A stretch of 59,124 bases of DNA from Meiothermus granaticius NBRC 107808 (GCF_003574355.1 NZ_QWLB01000022.1:1-59124), one strand, 5' to 3'; positions 42,295-53,046 are shown, numbered from the stretch's first letter. Notes: generated from the letters alone by a model not told the origin. A program made the numbers and translations.

Positions 42295-42986
42295 AGGTCG
42301 CCGTGATCCAGTTCCCCGGCTCCAACTGCGACCAGGACGCGGCCTGGGCGCTAAAGTGGGTGGGGCTCGAGGCCGAGCTGATCTGGCACACCGCGACCCA
42401 CCTCGAGGGCTTCGCCGCGGTGGTGCTTCCGGGGGGGTTCTCCTACGGCGATTACCTGCGGGCCGGGGCCTTAGCCAAGTTCTCGCCGGTGATGGCGGAA
42501 GTCCGGCGGCTGGCCGAGCGCGGAAACCCGGTTATCGGCATCTGTAACGGCTTTCAGGTCCTCACCGAGGCCGGGCTTCTGCCCGGTGCGCTGCTGGCCA
42601 ACACCAACCTGCACTTCACCTGCAAAGAGGTCGGGCTGCGGGTGGAGCGCAACGATACCCCCTTCACCCAGGCCTACCGCCCAGGGGAGCTTCTGCGCCT
42701 GCCCATCGCCCACGGCGAAGGGCGGTATTATGCCGACCCGGAGGTGCTGGAGGGGCTCGAGGAGCGCCGTCAGGTGGTCTTTCGGTACGCGGCCCTCACC
42801 CCTGCGGCCTCCGCCGACTACAACCCCAATGGTTCACTGAACGATATTGCTGGGATCGTCAACGCTCGGGGCAATGTGCTGGGGCTGATGCCCCACCCCG
42901 AGCGGGCGGTGGAAGCGGCGCTGGGAACAACAGATGGGCTGGGGGTATTCGAGAGCTTGAAGGCGGCACTGGAGGTTGTGGCATGA
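42291..42986 (+). CDS. purQ: FGAM synthase glutaminase subunit PurQ
   Basis: 231 residues from the GTG at 42291 (GTGA overlap with purS); longer readings would cover purS. Class I glutamine amidotransferase supplying ammonia to PurL. Motifs: [32 protein letters not shown], nucleophile Cys in GICNGFQVL, and HGEGRYY and MPHPERA with the catalytic His/Glu. It overlaps the HAD gene by 4 nt. Confidence 0.97.
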   Translation: MKVAVIQFPGSNCDQDAAWALKWVGLEAELIWHTATHLEGFAAVVLPGGFSYGDYLRAGALAKFSPVMAEVRRLAERGNPVIGICNGFQVLTEAGLLPGALLANTNLHFTCKEVGLRVERNDTPFTQAYRPGELLRLPIAHGEGRYYADPEVLEGLEERRQVVFRYAALTPAASADYNPNGSLNDIAGIVNARGNVLGLMPHPERAVEAALGTTDGLGVFESLKAALEVVA

Positions 42987-43723
42987 AACCCAAAGCGATT
43001 ACCTTTGACTTCTGGGGGACGCTGTTTGTCGAGGGGCCGGAGTATGCCGGAACGGTGCTGAATCTGCGGCGGGAAATCCTGCTGGATGCGGCTTCAGAGG
43101 CCGGGGTTCCCGCCGAGGAAAAGGATGTGATCGAGGCCTGGCGGCAGGCCGCCCTCGACTTTGACGCGGCCTGGAACGCCGAGCAGGTCATGACCCCCTT
43201 TGAGCGGGTGGGCCTGATCTTCAAGTACCTAAAGCTGCCCTACGATGAGGGCCTGGTGGCCCTGACCGCCCAGCGCATCGTAGAGGCCGGGCTCGAGGGC
43301 TCGATCCTCCCGCTGCCGGGGGTGGTGGAGGCCATTCCTCAGCTAGCCAAAACCTACGCCCTGGGCATTGTCTCGGACACCGGGATCTCCACCGGGCGCG
43401 TCCTACGCGAGCAGCTCCGGCGCCATAAGCTGCTGGACTACTTCACCGGGCTCTCCTTCTCCGACGAGACCGGGTTCGTCAAACCCCGGCCCGAGGCATT
43501 CAAGGCGGCGCTCGAGGAAATGGGTACCTCGCCGGAGCAAACCCTGCACATCGGCGATATCCCCCGCACCGACATCGCCGGGGCCTTTGCTACGGGGTAT
43601 CCCTGGGCGGTTTTGTACACCGGTCACACCCACCGCAACGGCGGGCCAGAACCCACCGCCAGGGTAGCCAACCACCTGGAGTTGGTTCAGCTCCTCGGCA
43701 ACACGGTCAGCACCCCCTTGTAA
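42983..43723 (+). CDS. HAD-like hydrolase inside the purine operon
   Basis: 246 residues, overlapping purQ by ATGA and ending 9 nt before purL, so it is fully built into the operon. HAD motifs: [14 protein letters not shown] (nucleophile Asp, but Trp instead of the second Asp of DXD), [14 protein letters not shown] Lys in [26 protein letters not shown]. The Trp at the acid/base position is like the aromatic residue of haloacid dehalogenase-type members. A phosphatase acting on a purine intermediate or nucleotide is an inference from context; the enzyme could also be non-canonical. Confidence 0.9.
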   Translation: MKPKAITFDFWGTLFVEGPEYAGTVLNLRREILLDAASEAGVPAEEKDVIEAWRQAALDFDAAWNAEQVMTPFERVGLIFKYLKLPYDEGLVALTAQRIVEAGLEGSILPLPGVVEAIPQLAKTYALGIVSDTGISTGRVLREQLRRHKLLDYFTGLSFSDETGFVKPRPEAFKAALEEMGTSPEQTLHIGDIPRTDIAGAFATGYPWAVLYTGHTHRNGGPEPTARVANHLELVQLLGNTVSTPL

Positions 43724-43732
43724 GGCGACGCA

Positions 43733-45930
43733 ATGGAAGAAACCCTCAACCCCCTGCTGCAAGAAACCGGTATTCCACCTCAGGAGTACGCCGAGATCGT
43801 GCGGCGCATGGGGCGTGAACCGAACCGCCTCGAGCTCTACCTTTTCAAGGTGATGTGGAGCGAGCACTGCGCCTACAAGAACTCCCGCCCCCTGCTCAAG
43901 CTCCTGCCCAAGGAAGGGCCGGCGGTGCTGCAGGGCCCCGGTGAGAACGCCGGGGTGGTGGAGATCGGCGAGGGCTGGGCGGTGGCCTTCAAGATCGAGA
44001 GCCACAACCACCCCAGCGCGGTCGAGCCGGTCCAGGGGGCCGCCACCGGGGTGGGCGGGATCATCCGCGACATCATGGCCATGGGGGCCCGTCCGATCGC
44101 CCTCCTCAACTCCCTGCGCTTTGGCGACCCGCAAACCCCCCGAACGCAGTACCTCGAGCGGGGCATCGTCAGCGGCATCGCCCATTACGGCAACGCGATC
44201 GGCATCCCGACGGTGGGCGGGGAGGTGTACTTTCACCCGGACTACCAGGAAAACCCCCTGGTCAACGCCATGTGTGTGGGGTTGCTGCGCTCCGATGAGC
44301 TCAAGCGAAGCCTGGCCTCCCTGGGTCGACCGGTCTATTACGCCGGGGCCAAAACCGGGCGCGACGGCATTGGGGGGGCGGCCTTCGCCTCGGAGGAGTT
44401 GACCGAGGACAACGAGGCCAAGCGCCCTAACGTTCAGGTCGGCGACCCTTTTCTGGGCAAGCTGCTGCTGGAGGGAACCTTAGAGGCCATCCGACAGGAT
44501 CTGGTAGAGGGGGTGCAGGACATGGGCGCGGCAGGCCTGACCTCCTCCCTCTCAGAGATGGCCCACAAGTCCGGTCTGGGCATAGAGTTGGATCTGGATC
44601 GGGTGCCCCAGCGCGAAGCGGGGATGACCCCCCTCGAGCTGATGCTCTCCGAAAGTCAGGAGCGGATGGTCCTGGTCCCTCGGCCCGGAAAGGAAGCCGC
44701 GCTCGAGGCGCTCTTTGCCCGGTATGGTCTGGACTGTGTGGCGGTGGGCCACACCCTTCCCCAGGCCGTCTTCCGCATCGTGGCCGGAGGTCAGACCGTG
44801 GCCGAGGTTCCCACCCAGGCCCTAGCCGAGGCCCCCACCTATGTGCGCGAAGGACAGGAAGACCCCCAGGTGCAGGCCCTGCGCCAACGCGACCTCTCCG
44901 GGCTTCCCCTCCCCGGCGACCTGCACCGCGTCCTCCCCAGGCTCCTGGCCTCCCCCAATCTCTGCAGCCGCGCCCCTGTCTTCGAGCGCTACGACCACCA
45001 GGTCGGAACCAACACCGTCCTGGTCCCCGGTAAGGGCGATGCCGCGATCGTGCGCATCAAGGGGACCGGGCGGGCCATCGCCCTCAAGGTAGACGCCAAC
45101 CCCCGCTACTCCAAGCTGGCTCCGCGCCTGGGCGCGATGCACGCCCTGGCCGAGGCCACCCGCAACGTGAGTGTGGTGGGGGCCCGGCCGCTGGCCTATA
45201 CCGACGGCCTCAACTGCGGTAATCCAGAAACCCCAGAGGGCTACTTCGAGCTGTCCGAGACGGTGCACGGATTGGTAGAGGCCTCGAGGGAGCTGGGGGT
45301 TCCCTGCGTCTCCGGGAATGTCTCGCTCTATAACGAAGGCCCCAGCTACCGCATTCCTCCCACCGCCATGGTGGGGGTGGTCGGGCTGCTGGACAACCTC
45401 GAGCGGCGCGCCCAGATGGGGTTTTCCAAGGCGGGCGAATTCATCGTCCTGATCGGAGAATCCTGGGGTGAGCTGGGGGCTTCAGAATACCTGTGGGTGA
45501 TGGAGGGCCAGGAGGCCGGGGCCCCACCCAGCCTTGACCTGAAGCGCGAGGCCACAGCCCAGGCCGCCATTCGGGAGCTCATCGCCCAGGGCTGGACCCA
45601 GACCGCTCACGACGTGGCCGAGGGCGGGCTGGCGGTGGCCCTGGCCGAGATGTGTTTCCCCTACGGCCTGGGAGCGACGGTGGAGCTGCGCGACCTGGGC
45701 CGGGCCGATGCCCTGCTCTATGGCGAGGCCCCCAGCCGGATCCTCTTCAGCGTAAGCCAGGCCCATCTCCAGGCCGCGGTAGGGCGGCTCGAGGGCTTCG
45801 GTCTGCCCTACCGCATCCTGGGCCAAGTCGGCGGTGAGGAGCTGACCCTTTTGCTGCCCAAACTGCGGCTGAGCTGGTCGGTTAGCGAGCTACGCCGGGC
45901 TTGGGCCACGCCGCTGCGGGAGGTGCTGCC

Positions 45931-45934
<4 letters not shown>
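43733..45934 (+). CDS. purL: FGAM synthase subunit PurL (small type)
   Basis: 733 residues, the small PurL that works with separate PurS and PurQ. Converts FGAR to FGAM with ATP. Motifs: MWSEHCAYKNSRPLLK, AFKIESHNHPSAVEPVQGAA, the glycine-rich loop GAATGVGGIIRDIMAMGARP, GAAGLTSSLSEMA, TNTVLVPGKGDAAIVRIKG and DVAEGGLAVALAEM. The stop overlaps the purF GTG. Confidence 0.97.
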
Positions 45935-47337
<1,403 letters not shown>

Positions 47338-47371
47338 GCCGCCCCACCCACCAATTACCCCACTCACCAGA

Positions 47372-47392
47372 CTTGACATTAGTCCACTCAAG
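47372..47392 (+). promoter_or_regulatory. HspR-like HAIR operator over the clpB promoter
   Basis: CTTGACA-N7-ACTCAAG: the right arm matches the HAIR consensus (CTTGAGT-N7-ACTCAAG) perfectly and the left arm in 5 of 7 positions, with the correct 7-nt spacer. The -35 TTGACA (47373-47378) is inside it; a CATACT -10 follows after 17 nt. HspR is the known repressor of clpB in Actinobacteria and Deinococcus. Confidence 0.75.
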
Positions 47393-47395
47393 TTT

Positions 47396-47401
47396 CATAC
47401 T
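47396..47401 (+). promoter_or_regulatory. -10 box for leaderless clpB mRNA
   Basis: CATACT (or overlapping TACTAT, 47398-47403), 17 nt after TTGACA and only 6 nt before the clpB ATG. No SD. Confidence 0.5.
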
Positions 47402-47407
47402 ATTACC

Positions 47408-49972
47408 ATGAACCTTGAGCGTTGGACGGAACAGGCCCGTCAAGCCGTAGCCCAGAGCCAGGTGCTGGCTCGGGAGATGAGTCATTCCCAGATCGACGTG
47501 CCACACCTCGCGGCGGTGTTGCTGCGCGACTCGGCGGCCCTGCCGGCGCAGCTGGTGCAGAAGGCCGGGGGGAACCCTGAGGGCGTCTACCAGACCGCCC
47601 AAACCGAGCTGGGCAAGCTGCCGCGCATCTCGGGCGCCGAGGCCGGGCAGTACCTCTCCCCGAAGCTCAACGGCATCTTTGACCGCGCGGAGAAGCTGGC
47701 TGCTGAGCTCAAGGACAGCTATGTGGCCATAGACACGCTGCTGCTGGCCTTGGCGGAGACCCAGTACGCAGGGCTCCGGCCCGATTCCATCCGCAAGGCC
47801 GCGCTCGAGGCCAGGGGAGGGAAGAACGTGAATTCTGAACATGCTGAAGGCACCTACAACGCCTTGGAACAGTACGGCATAGACCTAACCCAGCAGGCCA
47901 AAGACGGCAAGCTGGACCCGGTGATCGGGCGCGATGAGGAAATCCGCCGGGTAATTCAGATCCTGTTGCGCCGCACCAAAAACAACCCCGTCCTGATCGG
48001 GGCGCCGGGGGTGGGCAAAACCGCCATTGTGGAGGGCCTGGCCCAGCGCATCGTCAAGGGGGACGTACCCGAGGGCCTCAAGGGCAAGCGGGTGATCTCC
48101 TTGCAGATGGGCAGCCTGTTGGCCGGGGCCAAGTACCGTGGGGAGTTTGAAGAGCGGCTCAAGGCGGTCATTCAAGAGGCCACCCAGAGCGCGGGCGAGA
48201 TCATCCTGTTCATTGATGAGCTGCACACCGTGGTCGGGGCGGGCAAGGCCGAGGGCGCGGTAGACGCGGGCAACATGCTCAAGCCGGCCCTGGCCCGGGG
48301 TGAGCTGCACATGATAGGGGCCACCACCCTGGATGAGTACCGCGAGATCGAGAAGGACGCCGCCCTCGAGCGCCGCTTCCAGCCGGTCTATGTGGATGAA
48401 CCCAGCGTGGAGGACACGGTTTCGATCCTGCGCGGGATCAAGGAGAAATACGAGGTTCACCACGGGGTGCGCATCTCTGACCCGGCCCTGATCGCTGCGG
48501 CTGGGCTCTCGCATCGCTATATCTCCGATCGGCAGCTCCCCGACAAGGCCATTGACCTGGTGGACGAGGCCGCGGCCCGTCTGCGCATGGCCCTGGAGTC
48601 GAGCCCAGAGACCATTGACAGCCTCAACCGCAAGAAGCTGCAACTGGAGATCGAGCGGGAAGCCCTGAAGAAAGAGACCGATGCCGAGTCCAAGTTTCGC
48701 CTGGGGGAGCTCGAGGCCGAGATCGCTGGGCTCAACGAGGAGATCTCCCGACAGAAGATCGCCTGGGAGGCCGAGCGCCAGACCATGAACAAGCTGCGGG
48801 CCGCCCAGCAGAAGCTCGACGAGGTGCGCACCCAGATCGAGCAGGCCGAGCGGGCCTATGACCTCAACAAAGCCGCTGAGCTGCGCTACGGGCAACTGCC
48901 CAAGCTGGAGGCCGAGGTCAACGAGCTTTCGGACCAGATGGCCAGCGCCAAGTTCGCCCGCCCCATGGTGGGGGAAGAGGACATCGCCGAGATCGTCGCA
49001 CGCTGGACCGGAATCCCCGTCTCCAAGCTGCTCGAGGGGGAACGGGAGAAGCTGCTGCGGCTCGAGGAGGAGCTGCACCGGCGGGTGGTTGGCCAGGACG
49101 AGGCCATCGCGGCGGTATCCGACGCCATCCGCCGGGCCCGGGCAGGCCTGGGTGACCCCCACCGCCCGATCGGTTCCTTCTTGTTCCTGGGGCCCACCGG
49201 GGTGGGCAAAACCGAGCTGGCCAAAACCCTAGCGGCCACCCTCTTCGACAGCGAAGAGAATATGGTGCGCATTGACATGAGCGAGTACCAGGAGAAGCAC
49301 ACGGTGGCGCGGCTGATCGGGGCCCCTCCCGGCTACGTGGGCTATGAGGAGGGGGGGCAGCTCACCGAGGCGGTGCGCCGTCGTCCCTACAGCGTGATCC
49401 TCTTCGATGAGATCGAGAAGGCTCACCCCGACGTGTTCAACGTGCTCTTGCAGGTGCTCGACGATGGCCGCCTGACCGATGGGCAGGGCCGTACGGTGGA
49501 TTTCCGCAACACCGTGATCATCCTCACCTCCAACCTGGGCTCGCCGCTGATCCTCGAGGGAATCCAGACCGGGCAGTCCTATGAGACCATCCGGGCCCGG
49601 GTTCTCGACGTGCTGCAGGCCAACTTCCGCCCCGAGTTCCTGAACCGCCTCGACGAGATCGTGGTGTTCCGCCCGCTGGCCCAGGGGCAGATCGCGCAGA
49701 TTGTGGAGATTCAGCTCCAGGCGGTACGCAAGCGGCTGGCCGAACGGCGGATTGGCCTCGAGGTCTCCCCTGAAGCCCTGGCCTTTCTGGCCGAGCGGGG
49801 CTACGACCCCATCTACGGGGCCCGCCCCCTGAAGCGGGTGATCCAGCGGGAGCTCGAGACCCCACTCTCGCGCAAGATCCTGGCCGGAGAAATCCACGAC
49901 GGCAGCGTCATCCATGTCGGGACCAGCCCGCTGGGACTGACCTTCGAGGCCCGCAAGACCGTGCAGGCTTGA
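47408..49972 (+). CDS. clpB: Disaggregase ClpB
   Basis: 854 residues from the ATG at 47408 ([18 protein letters not shown]); upstream reading lies inside purF. Hsp100 chaperone that works with DnaK to rescue aggregates. Domains: N-domain (1-140), NBD1 with Walker [13 protein letters not shown], Walker [15 protein letters not shown], the long coiled-coil middle domain (about 400-520), NBD2 with [24 protein letters not shown] and the sensor-2 [18 protein letters not shown] at codon 141 (47828) follows GGGGAGGG with ideal spacing and probably yields the N-terminally truncated isoform known from E. coli and Thermus. Regulated by the HAIR box. Confidence 0.98.
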   Translation: MNLERWTEQARQAVAQSQVLAREMSHSQIDVPHLAAVLLRDSAALPAQLVQKAGGNPEGVYQTAQTELGKLPRISGAEAGQYLSPKLNGIFDRAEKLAAELKDSYVAIDTLLLALAETQYAGLRPDSIRKAALEARGGKNVNSEHAEGTYNALEQYGIDLTQQAKDGKLDPVIGRDEEIRRVIQILLRRTKNNPVLIGAPGVGKTAIVEGLAQRIVKGDVPEGLKGKRVISLQMGSLLAGAKYRGEFEERLKAVIQEATQSAGEIILFIDELHTVVGAGKAEGAVDAGNMLKPALARGELHMIGATTLDEYREIEKDAALERRFQPVYVDEPSVEDTVSILRGIKEKYEVHHGVRISDPALIAAAGLSHRYISDRQLPDKAIDLVDEAAARLRMALESSPETIDSLNRKKLQLEIEREALKKETDAESKFRLGELEAEIAGLNEEISRQKIAWEAERQTMNKLRAAQQKLDEVRTQIEQAERAYDLNKAAELRYGQLPKLEAEVNELSDQMASAKFARPMVGEEDIAEIVARWTGIPVSKLLEGEREKLLRLEEELHRRVVGQDEAIAAVSDAIRRARAGLGDPHRPIGSFLFLGPTGVGKTELAKTLAATLFDSEENMVRIDMSEYQEKHTVARLIGAPPGYVGYEEGGQLTEAVRRRPYSVILFDEIEKAHPDVFNVLLQVLDDGRLTDGQGRTVDFRNTVIILTSNLGSPLILEGIQTGQSYETIRARVLDVLQANFRPEFLNRLDEIVVFRPLAQGQIAQIVEIQLQAVRKRLAERRIGLEVSPEALAFLAERGYDPIYGARPLKRVIQRELETPLSRKILAGEIHDGSVIHVGTSPLGLTFEARKTVQA

Positions 49973-49998
49973 AGCAGGCCTTCCCGTAAGAATAATTT
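49969..49998 (+). promoter_or_regulatory. Promoter of the thioredoxin gene
   Basis: -35 TTGAAG (49969-49974) overlaps the clpB stop; 18-nt spacer; -10 TAATTT (49993-49998) 6 nt before the ATG. The transcript is probably leaderless. Confidence 0.5.
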
Positions 49999-50004
49999 GT
50001 GTTT

Positions 50005-50442
50005 ATGCCTATCGCCGATGCCATTGTGACCTGCCCCCACTGCGGAGCCAAAAACCGCCTGGGTACCCCCCCTGCGGGCCAGGTTCCGGTGTGCGGGGCC
50101 TGTAAGCAGCCCCTGCCTTGGCTGGTCGAGGCCAAGGCCGGGCTGAGTTCCGAGCTCTCGGCCAGCGTGCCCGTGCTGGTGGACTTTTGGGCCGAGTGGT
50201 GCGGGCCCTGCCGCATGGTAGCCCCGGTGCTCGAGGAGATTGCTCGAGACTACGCCGGAAAAATCAAGATCGTGAAGCTCAACGTGGACCACCATCCTCT
50301 GGCGTCCAGCGCCTACAGCGTAAGCAGCATCCCCACCCTGATGCTCTTCAAGAACGGTCAGCCGGTAGACCGCATCGTGGGGGCTCTGCCCAAGGGGGCC
50401 CTGCTCCAACGGCTGATGCCCCACCTAAGCCCTAAAAACTAG
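50005..50442 (+). CDS. Thioredoxin with N-terminal zinc ribbon (Trx2 type)
   Basis: 145 residues from the ATG at 50005. Residues 10-40 form a zinc ribbon ([10 protein letters not shown] and CGACKQP), as in E. coli Trx2. The thioredoxin domain has the active site [11 protein letters not shown] and the cis-proline [13 protein letters not shown]. It is a cytoplasmic disulfide reductase; Trx2-type proteins respond to oxidative stress and can sense zinc. The position after clpB, with its own leaderless promoter, suggests stress-related expression. Confidence 0.95.
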   Translation: MPIADAIVTCPHCGAKNRLGTPPAGQVPVCGACKQPLPWLVEAKAGLSSELSASVPVLVDFWAEWCGPCRMVAPVLEEIARDYAGKIKIVKLNVDHHPLASSAYSVSSIPTLMLFKNGQPVDRIVGALPKGALLQRLMPHLSPKN

Positions 50443-50473
50443 GCCGTCCAGTGCGCTTCTGGGGGTTTTGGCT

Positions 50474-51628
50474 ATGCTCGATCCAGCTCAACTCACTCAA
50501 ATTCAACAGACCCTCGCCAACCACAAAGGCCCTACCCTCTCGCTCTACCTCGAGGTAAACCCCGGCAAACCGGAGAACGCCCGGGAAACCCTGACCCTGC
50601 GGGCCAAGGACGCGATGAAAGGCCTCGAGGTGCCCCCAGCGGTACGCCAGCGGGTGCTGGCCTACCTGTCCACCTACAATCCCGATGGGCGCACCCTGGC
50701 CCTCTTTGCCGGGGAGGATTTCCTCGAGGGCTACACCCTGCCGGTAGAGGTTCCCCTGCAGGGGGTCGAGGCCCAGTGGGGCGCCCCCGACCTCACCCCG
50801 CTCCTCATCACCCTCGATGAGCATCCTCGGGCCGGGGTTGTGTGCCTCGATCGGGAGCATCTGCAGTACTTCGAGGTGGTGCTGGGGCAGATCCAAGAGG
50901 TCGAGGATGCCTTCCGGGGCCTGCCTACTGAGGAGTGGCGCACCCTGGGCGAGGATGCGGTGGGCGGAAGTGGAGGGCGCAGCGCCGGGCCGGGGGCCAC
51001 CGGGAATCTCGGGCGGGCCGCGGGCGGCAGCGGCAAAGACCTGTTTAACCACCGGGTCGGGGCCTGGACCCACCGGTTTTTCCTGCGGGTGGGCGAACTC
51101 CTCGACAAGCGCGTGGTCGAGCAAGGGATCGAGCGCCTGATCCTCATTGGGGTGCCAGAGGAGGCGGTTCAGGCTTTCCCTGCGCGGGTCCAGCAGGCCA
51201 TCGCGCAAAAGCTCCCGGCCCTAGGGGTCTCGAGGCCCACTCCGGCGCAGGTCTTACAGGCTGTGCAAGACGCCCTGCAGCAGGCCGAACGCCGGGGCGA
51301 GGCAGCGCTGTTGGCCCAGGTGCGGGAGCGCGGCATCACCGGGGTGGATGCGGTGCTGGAAGCCCTTCAGGAAGGGCGCCTGCACTATGTGCTGGTGCCG
51401 CTTGACCTCGAGGTTCCAGCCTGGCGCTGCGCCAATGGCCGGGTGGGATTGAGCCCCGAGGCCCTGAAGGGCTTCTGCGATGGACAGGAGGTTCGCCCGG
51501 TCTCGCTGAGGGCAGTGTTGCCCGAGCTGGCTGCGGCCAACCGAACCCGGCTCGAGTTCGTGGGCGGGGACAGCGCCACCGCCCTTAATGTCGAGCTGGG
51601 GGGGTTGGGGGGGCTGCCCCGCTGGTAG
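50474..51628 (+). CDS. VLRF1/baeRF-type release-factor homologue
   Basis: 384 residues from the ATG at 50474. N-terminal SLYLEVNPGKPENARETL and the central domain HLQYFEVVLGQIQEVED followed by a glycine-rich loop (about 160-185) and RVGAWTHRFFLRVGELL match bacterial aeRF1-like proteins, which resemble the peptidyl-tRNA hydrolysing domain of eRF1 and Vms1. The C-terminal part with ERLILIGVPEEAV and the last Rossmann-like segment (RLHYVLVPLDL) fit eRF1 domain 3. The catalytic GGQ is not literal here; the loop has GGSGGRSAGPG. A role in rescuing stalled nascent chains is inferred from the family. Confidence 0.78.
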   Translation: MLDPAQLTQIQQTLANHKGPTLSLYLEVNPGKPENARETLTLRAKDAMKGLEVPPAVRQRVLAYLSTYNPDGRTLALFAGEDFLEGYTLPVEVPLQGVEAQWGAPDLTPLLITLDEHPRAGVVCLDREHLQYFEVVLGQIQEVEDAFRGLPTEEWRTLGEDAVGGSGGRSAGPGATGNLGRAAGGSGKDLFNHRVGAWTHRFFLRVGELLDKRVVEQGIERLILIGVPEEAVQAFPARVQQAIAQKLPALGVSRPTPAQVLQAVQDALQQAERRGEAALLAQVRERGITGVDAVLEALQEGRLHYVLVPLDLEVPAWRCANGRVGLSPEALKGFCDGQEVRPVSLRAVLPELAAANRTRLEFVGGDSATALNVELGGLGGLPRW

Positions 51629-51698
51629 AGGATGTGCACCATAACCCGTTTTGCTCGAGCGGTTGTGGCAAGATAAGGGTGTATTTCACCCTCCTTGG

Positions 51699-51728
51699 CC
51701 TCCCTGCATTCAGGGAGGTTTTTGTTTT
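51699..51728 (+). terminator. Intrinsic terminator after the VLRF1-like gene
   Basis: Perfect 8-bp stem CCTCCCTG/CAGGGAGG with CATT loop followed by TTTTTGTTTT. Confidence 0.9.
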
Positions 51729-51819
51729 CCCTTTTAAGTCACTCGGCAGCGGTTAGAATACCCTTGGCCCGGTCGAGGGCTGATGTGTGAGGTAAACCAG
51801 AATTCAGAAGGGGGTACTC

Positions 51820-52200
51820 ATGGGCATGCTCGACGATCTACTCAAGGGCGCAGCAGGCGCAGGCTTGGTGGCCGTAGCCACCAAACTGATCAACGACAAC
51901 GGCGGCCTTGGCGGGCTGATGGATAAATTCCAAAAGGGCGGCTTGGGGGCGGTGTTTGGCTCCTGGGTGAGCACGGGGCAGAATCAGCCGGTGAGCCCCG
52001 ATCAGGTGCAGCAAATCGTCGGAAGCGACCAAATCGCCCAGATCGCGGCCAAGCTGGGGTTGCCCGCCGATCAGGTGGTGGCCCACCTCTCCCAGCTTCT
52101 GCCCCAGGTGGTGGACAAGCTGACTCCTAACGGTCAGGTTTCCCAAGCCTCACAGGAGGTAGATCCCAACGTGATTCATCAGATGCTCAGCCAGTCTTGA
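51820..52200 (+). CDS. YidB/DUF937-like protein
   Basis: 126 residues with SD AGAAGGGGG. YidB-like pattern: MLDDLLKGAAGAG at the start, a Gly-rich stretch (NDNGGLGGLMDKFQKGGLG), SWVSTGQNQPVSPDQVQQIVG and a C-terminal helical part (AKLGLPADQVVAHLSQLLPQ). The cellular role of this family is not established. A likely -10 TAGAAT lies about 60 nt upstream. Strong hairpins flank the gene on both sides, so it is monocistronic. Confidence 0.88.
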   Translation: MGMLDDLLKGAAGAGLVAVATKLINDNGGLGGLMDKFQKGGLGAVFGSWVSTGQNQPVSPDQVQQIVGSDQIAQIAAKLGLPADQVVAHLSQLLPQVVDKLTPNGQVSQASQEVDPNVIHQMLSQS

Positions 52201-52221
52201 GCCGCTCCATCCAAAACCAAG

Positions 52222-52250
52222 GGGCCCCTCGATTGCGAGGGGCCCAGTTT
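52222..52250 (+). terminator. Terminator after the YidB-like gene
   Basis: 10-bp stem GGGCCCCTCG/CGAGGGGCCC with ATTG loop followed by a weak T-run (AGTTTCTCTT). Confidence 0.75.
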
Positions 52251-52303
52251 CTCTTGTACACTCGAGACCGTAGCTTGCGAACCCTCGTACTCTTTAGGAG
52301 GCG

Positions 52304-52333
52304 TTGGTCCGGGCTGCGGAGGTGAAGTTATAA
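52304..52333 (+). CDS. Possible 9-codon leader peptide before infC
   Basis: TTG GTC CGG GCT GCG GAG GTG AAG TTA TAA directly follows a strong AGGAGG. Its stop overlaps the proposed AUA start of infC (TTATAA / ATAACC). The infC SD (GGAGGTG) lies inside it. It could couple or regulate IF3 synthesis, but a nine-codon frame may be chance, and the SD-to-TTG gap is short. Confidence 0.25.
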   Translation: MVRAAEVKL

Positions 52334-52878
52334 CCAAGGATGTTCCGATCAACGAGCGAATTCGGGTGCGCCAGGTGCGCCTCATAGACGAAGAGGGAAC
52401 CCAGGTCGGGGTCGTGGATACCCGGCAGGCCCTGCAGATGGCCCGGGAGCGCGAATATGACCTGGTGCTGGTCTCCCCCAACGCGGTTCCACCGGTGGCT
52501 CGGCTTTTGGATTACGGCAAGTGGCGTTATGAGCAGCAACAAGCCGAGAAGGAAGCCAGGAAAAAGGCCAAGCGCACCGAGTTGAAGAGCATTAAACTGC
52601 GCCCCAAAATCGAGGCCCACGACTACAACGTCAAGCTTGGGCATATCCGGCGTTTCCTCGAGGAGGGCCACAAGGTTAAAGTCACCATCATGTTCCGGGG
52701 TCGGGAGATGGCCCACCAGGAGCTCGGCACCCGGCTCCTCGAGCGAATCGGCAAGGACTTGGAGGGGATCGGCTTCGTGGAGATGCGCCCGGAGATGCTA
52801 GGCCGCGACATGAACATGGTCATGGCCCCCGGCTCGCGCCCCGCTGCCGCTCAGGCCCAGGCCTCGGCCTCGAGCTAG
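52330..52878 (+). CDS. infC: Translation initiation factor IF-3, apparent AUA start
   Basis: 182 residues if started at the ATA at 52330 (ITKDVPINERIRVRQVRLID), with GGAGGTG 5 nt upstream. The first in-frame GTG (52366) would remove the conserved VPINERIR segment that all IF3 proteins have. Family motifs: LARE-type linker with KKAKRTELKSIKLRP and the C-terminal domain HDYNVKLGHIRRFLEEGHKV. IF3 rejects non-canonical start codons, and infC genes commonly use such codons (AUU in E. coli) for autoregulation; AUA here would be the same trick. A terminator follows; rpmI and rplT are not downstream. Confidence 0.93.
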   Translation: MTKDVPINERIRVRQVRLIDEEGTQVGVVDTRQALQMAREREYDLVLVSPNAVPPVARLLDYGKWRYEQQQAEKEARKKAKRTELKSIKLRPKIEAHDYNVKLGHIRRFLEEGHKVKVTIMFRGREMAHQELGTRLLERIGKDLEGIGFVEMRPEMLGRDMNMVMAPGSRPAAAQAQASASS

Positions 52879-52898
52879 CCCCGCCCAAAAGAGCCAAC

Positions 52899-52919
52899 CC
52901 ACCCCGTCCTCCGGGGTGG
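52899..52919 (+). terminator. Terminator after infC
   Basis: 8-bp stem CCACCCCG/CGGGGTGG with a 5-nt loop followed by TTGCTGT; short T-run, so efficiency is uncertain. Confidence 0.6.
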
Positions 52920-52932
52920 TTGCTGTCTGGGT

Positions 52933-53009
52933 TGGTGGGCCGTGCAGGACTTGAACCCGCGACCTGGCGATTATGAGTCGCTTGCTCTGACCGACTGAGC
53001 TAACGGCCC
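52933..53009 (-). tRNA. tRNA with CAU anticodon, probably Ile2 (lysidine)
   Basis: 77 nt including an encoded CCA. Cloverleaf read on the minus strand: acceptor GGGCCGT/ACGGCCC, D-loop with AGCTCAGTCGGTCAGAGC, anticodon arm GCGA-CTCATAA-TCGC, T-loop GGTTCAAGTCC. The anticodon CAU could be Met or Ile2. The anticodon stem GCGAC/TCGC and flanks resemble E. coli tRNA-Ile2, whose C34 is changed to lysidine by TilS, more than an elongator Met tRNA. It is not an initiator (standard first pair and no GGG/CCC stem). Confidence 0.9.
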
Positions 53010-53046
53010 CCGAGCCTTCATAGTGTAGCGGTTTGCAGCGATTCCC

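Noticed and set aside
42030-42986. 318-residue PurQ start upstream inside purS
   Set aside because: PurS is complete in another frame, and GTG 42291 gives the conserved PurQ N-terminus with a GTGA overlap.
47885-49162. 425-codon minus-strand frame opposite clpB
   Set aside because: Antisense shadow; Leu/Gly/Asp-rich composition and no motifs.
52304-52366. infC start at GTG 52366
   Set aside because: It removes the conserved VPINERIR segment of IF3 and lacks an SD.
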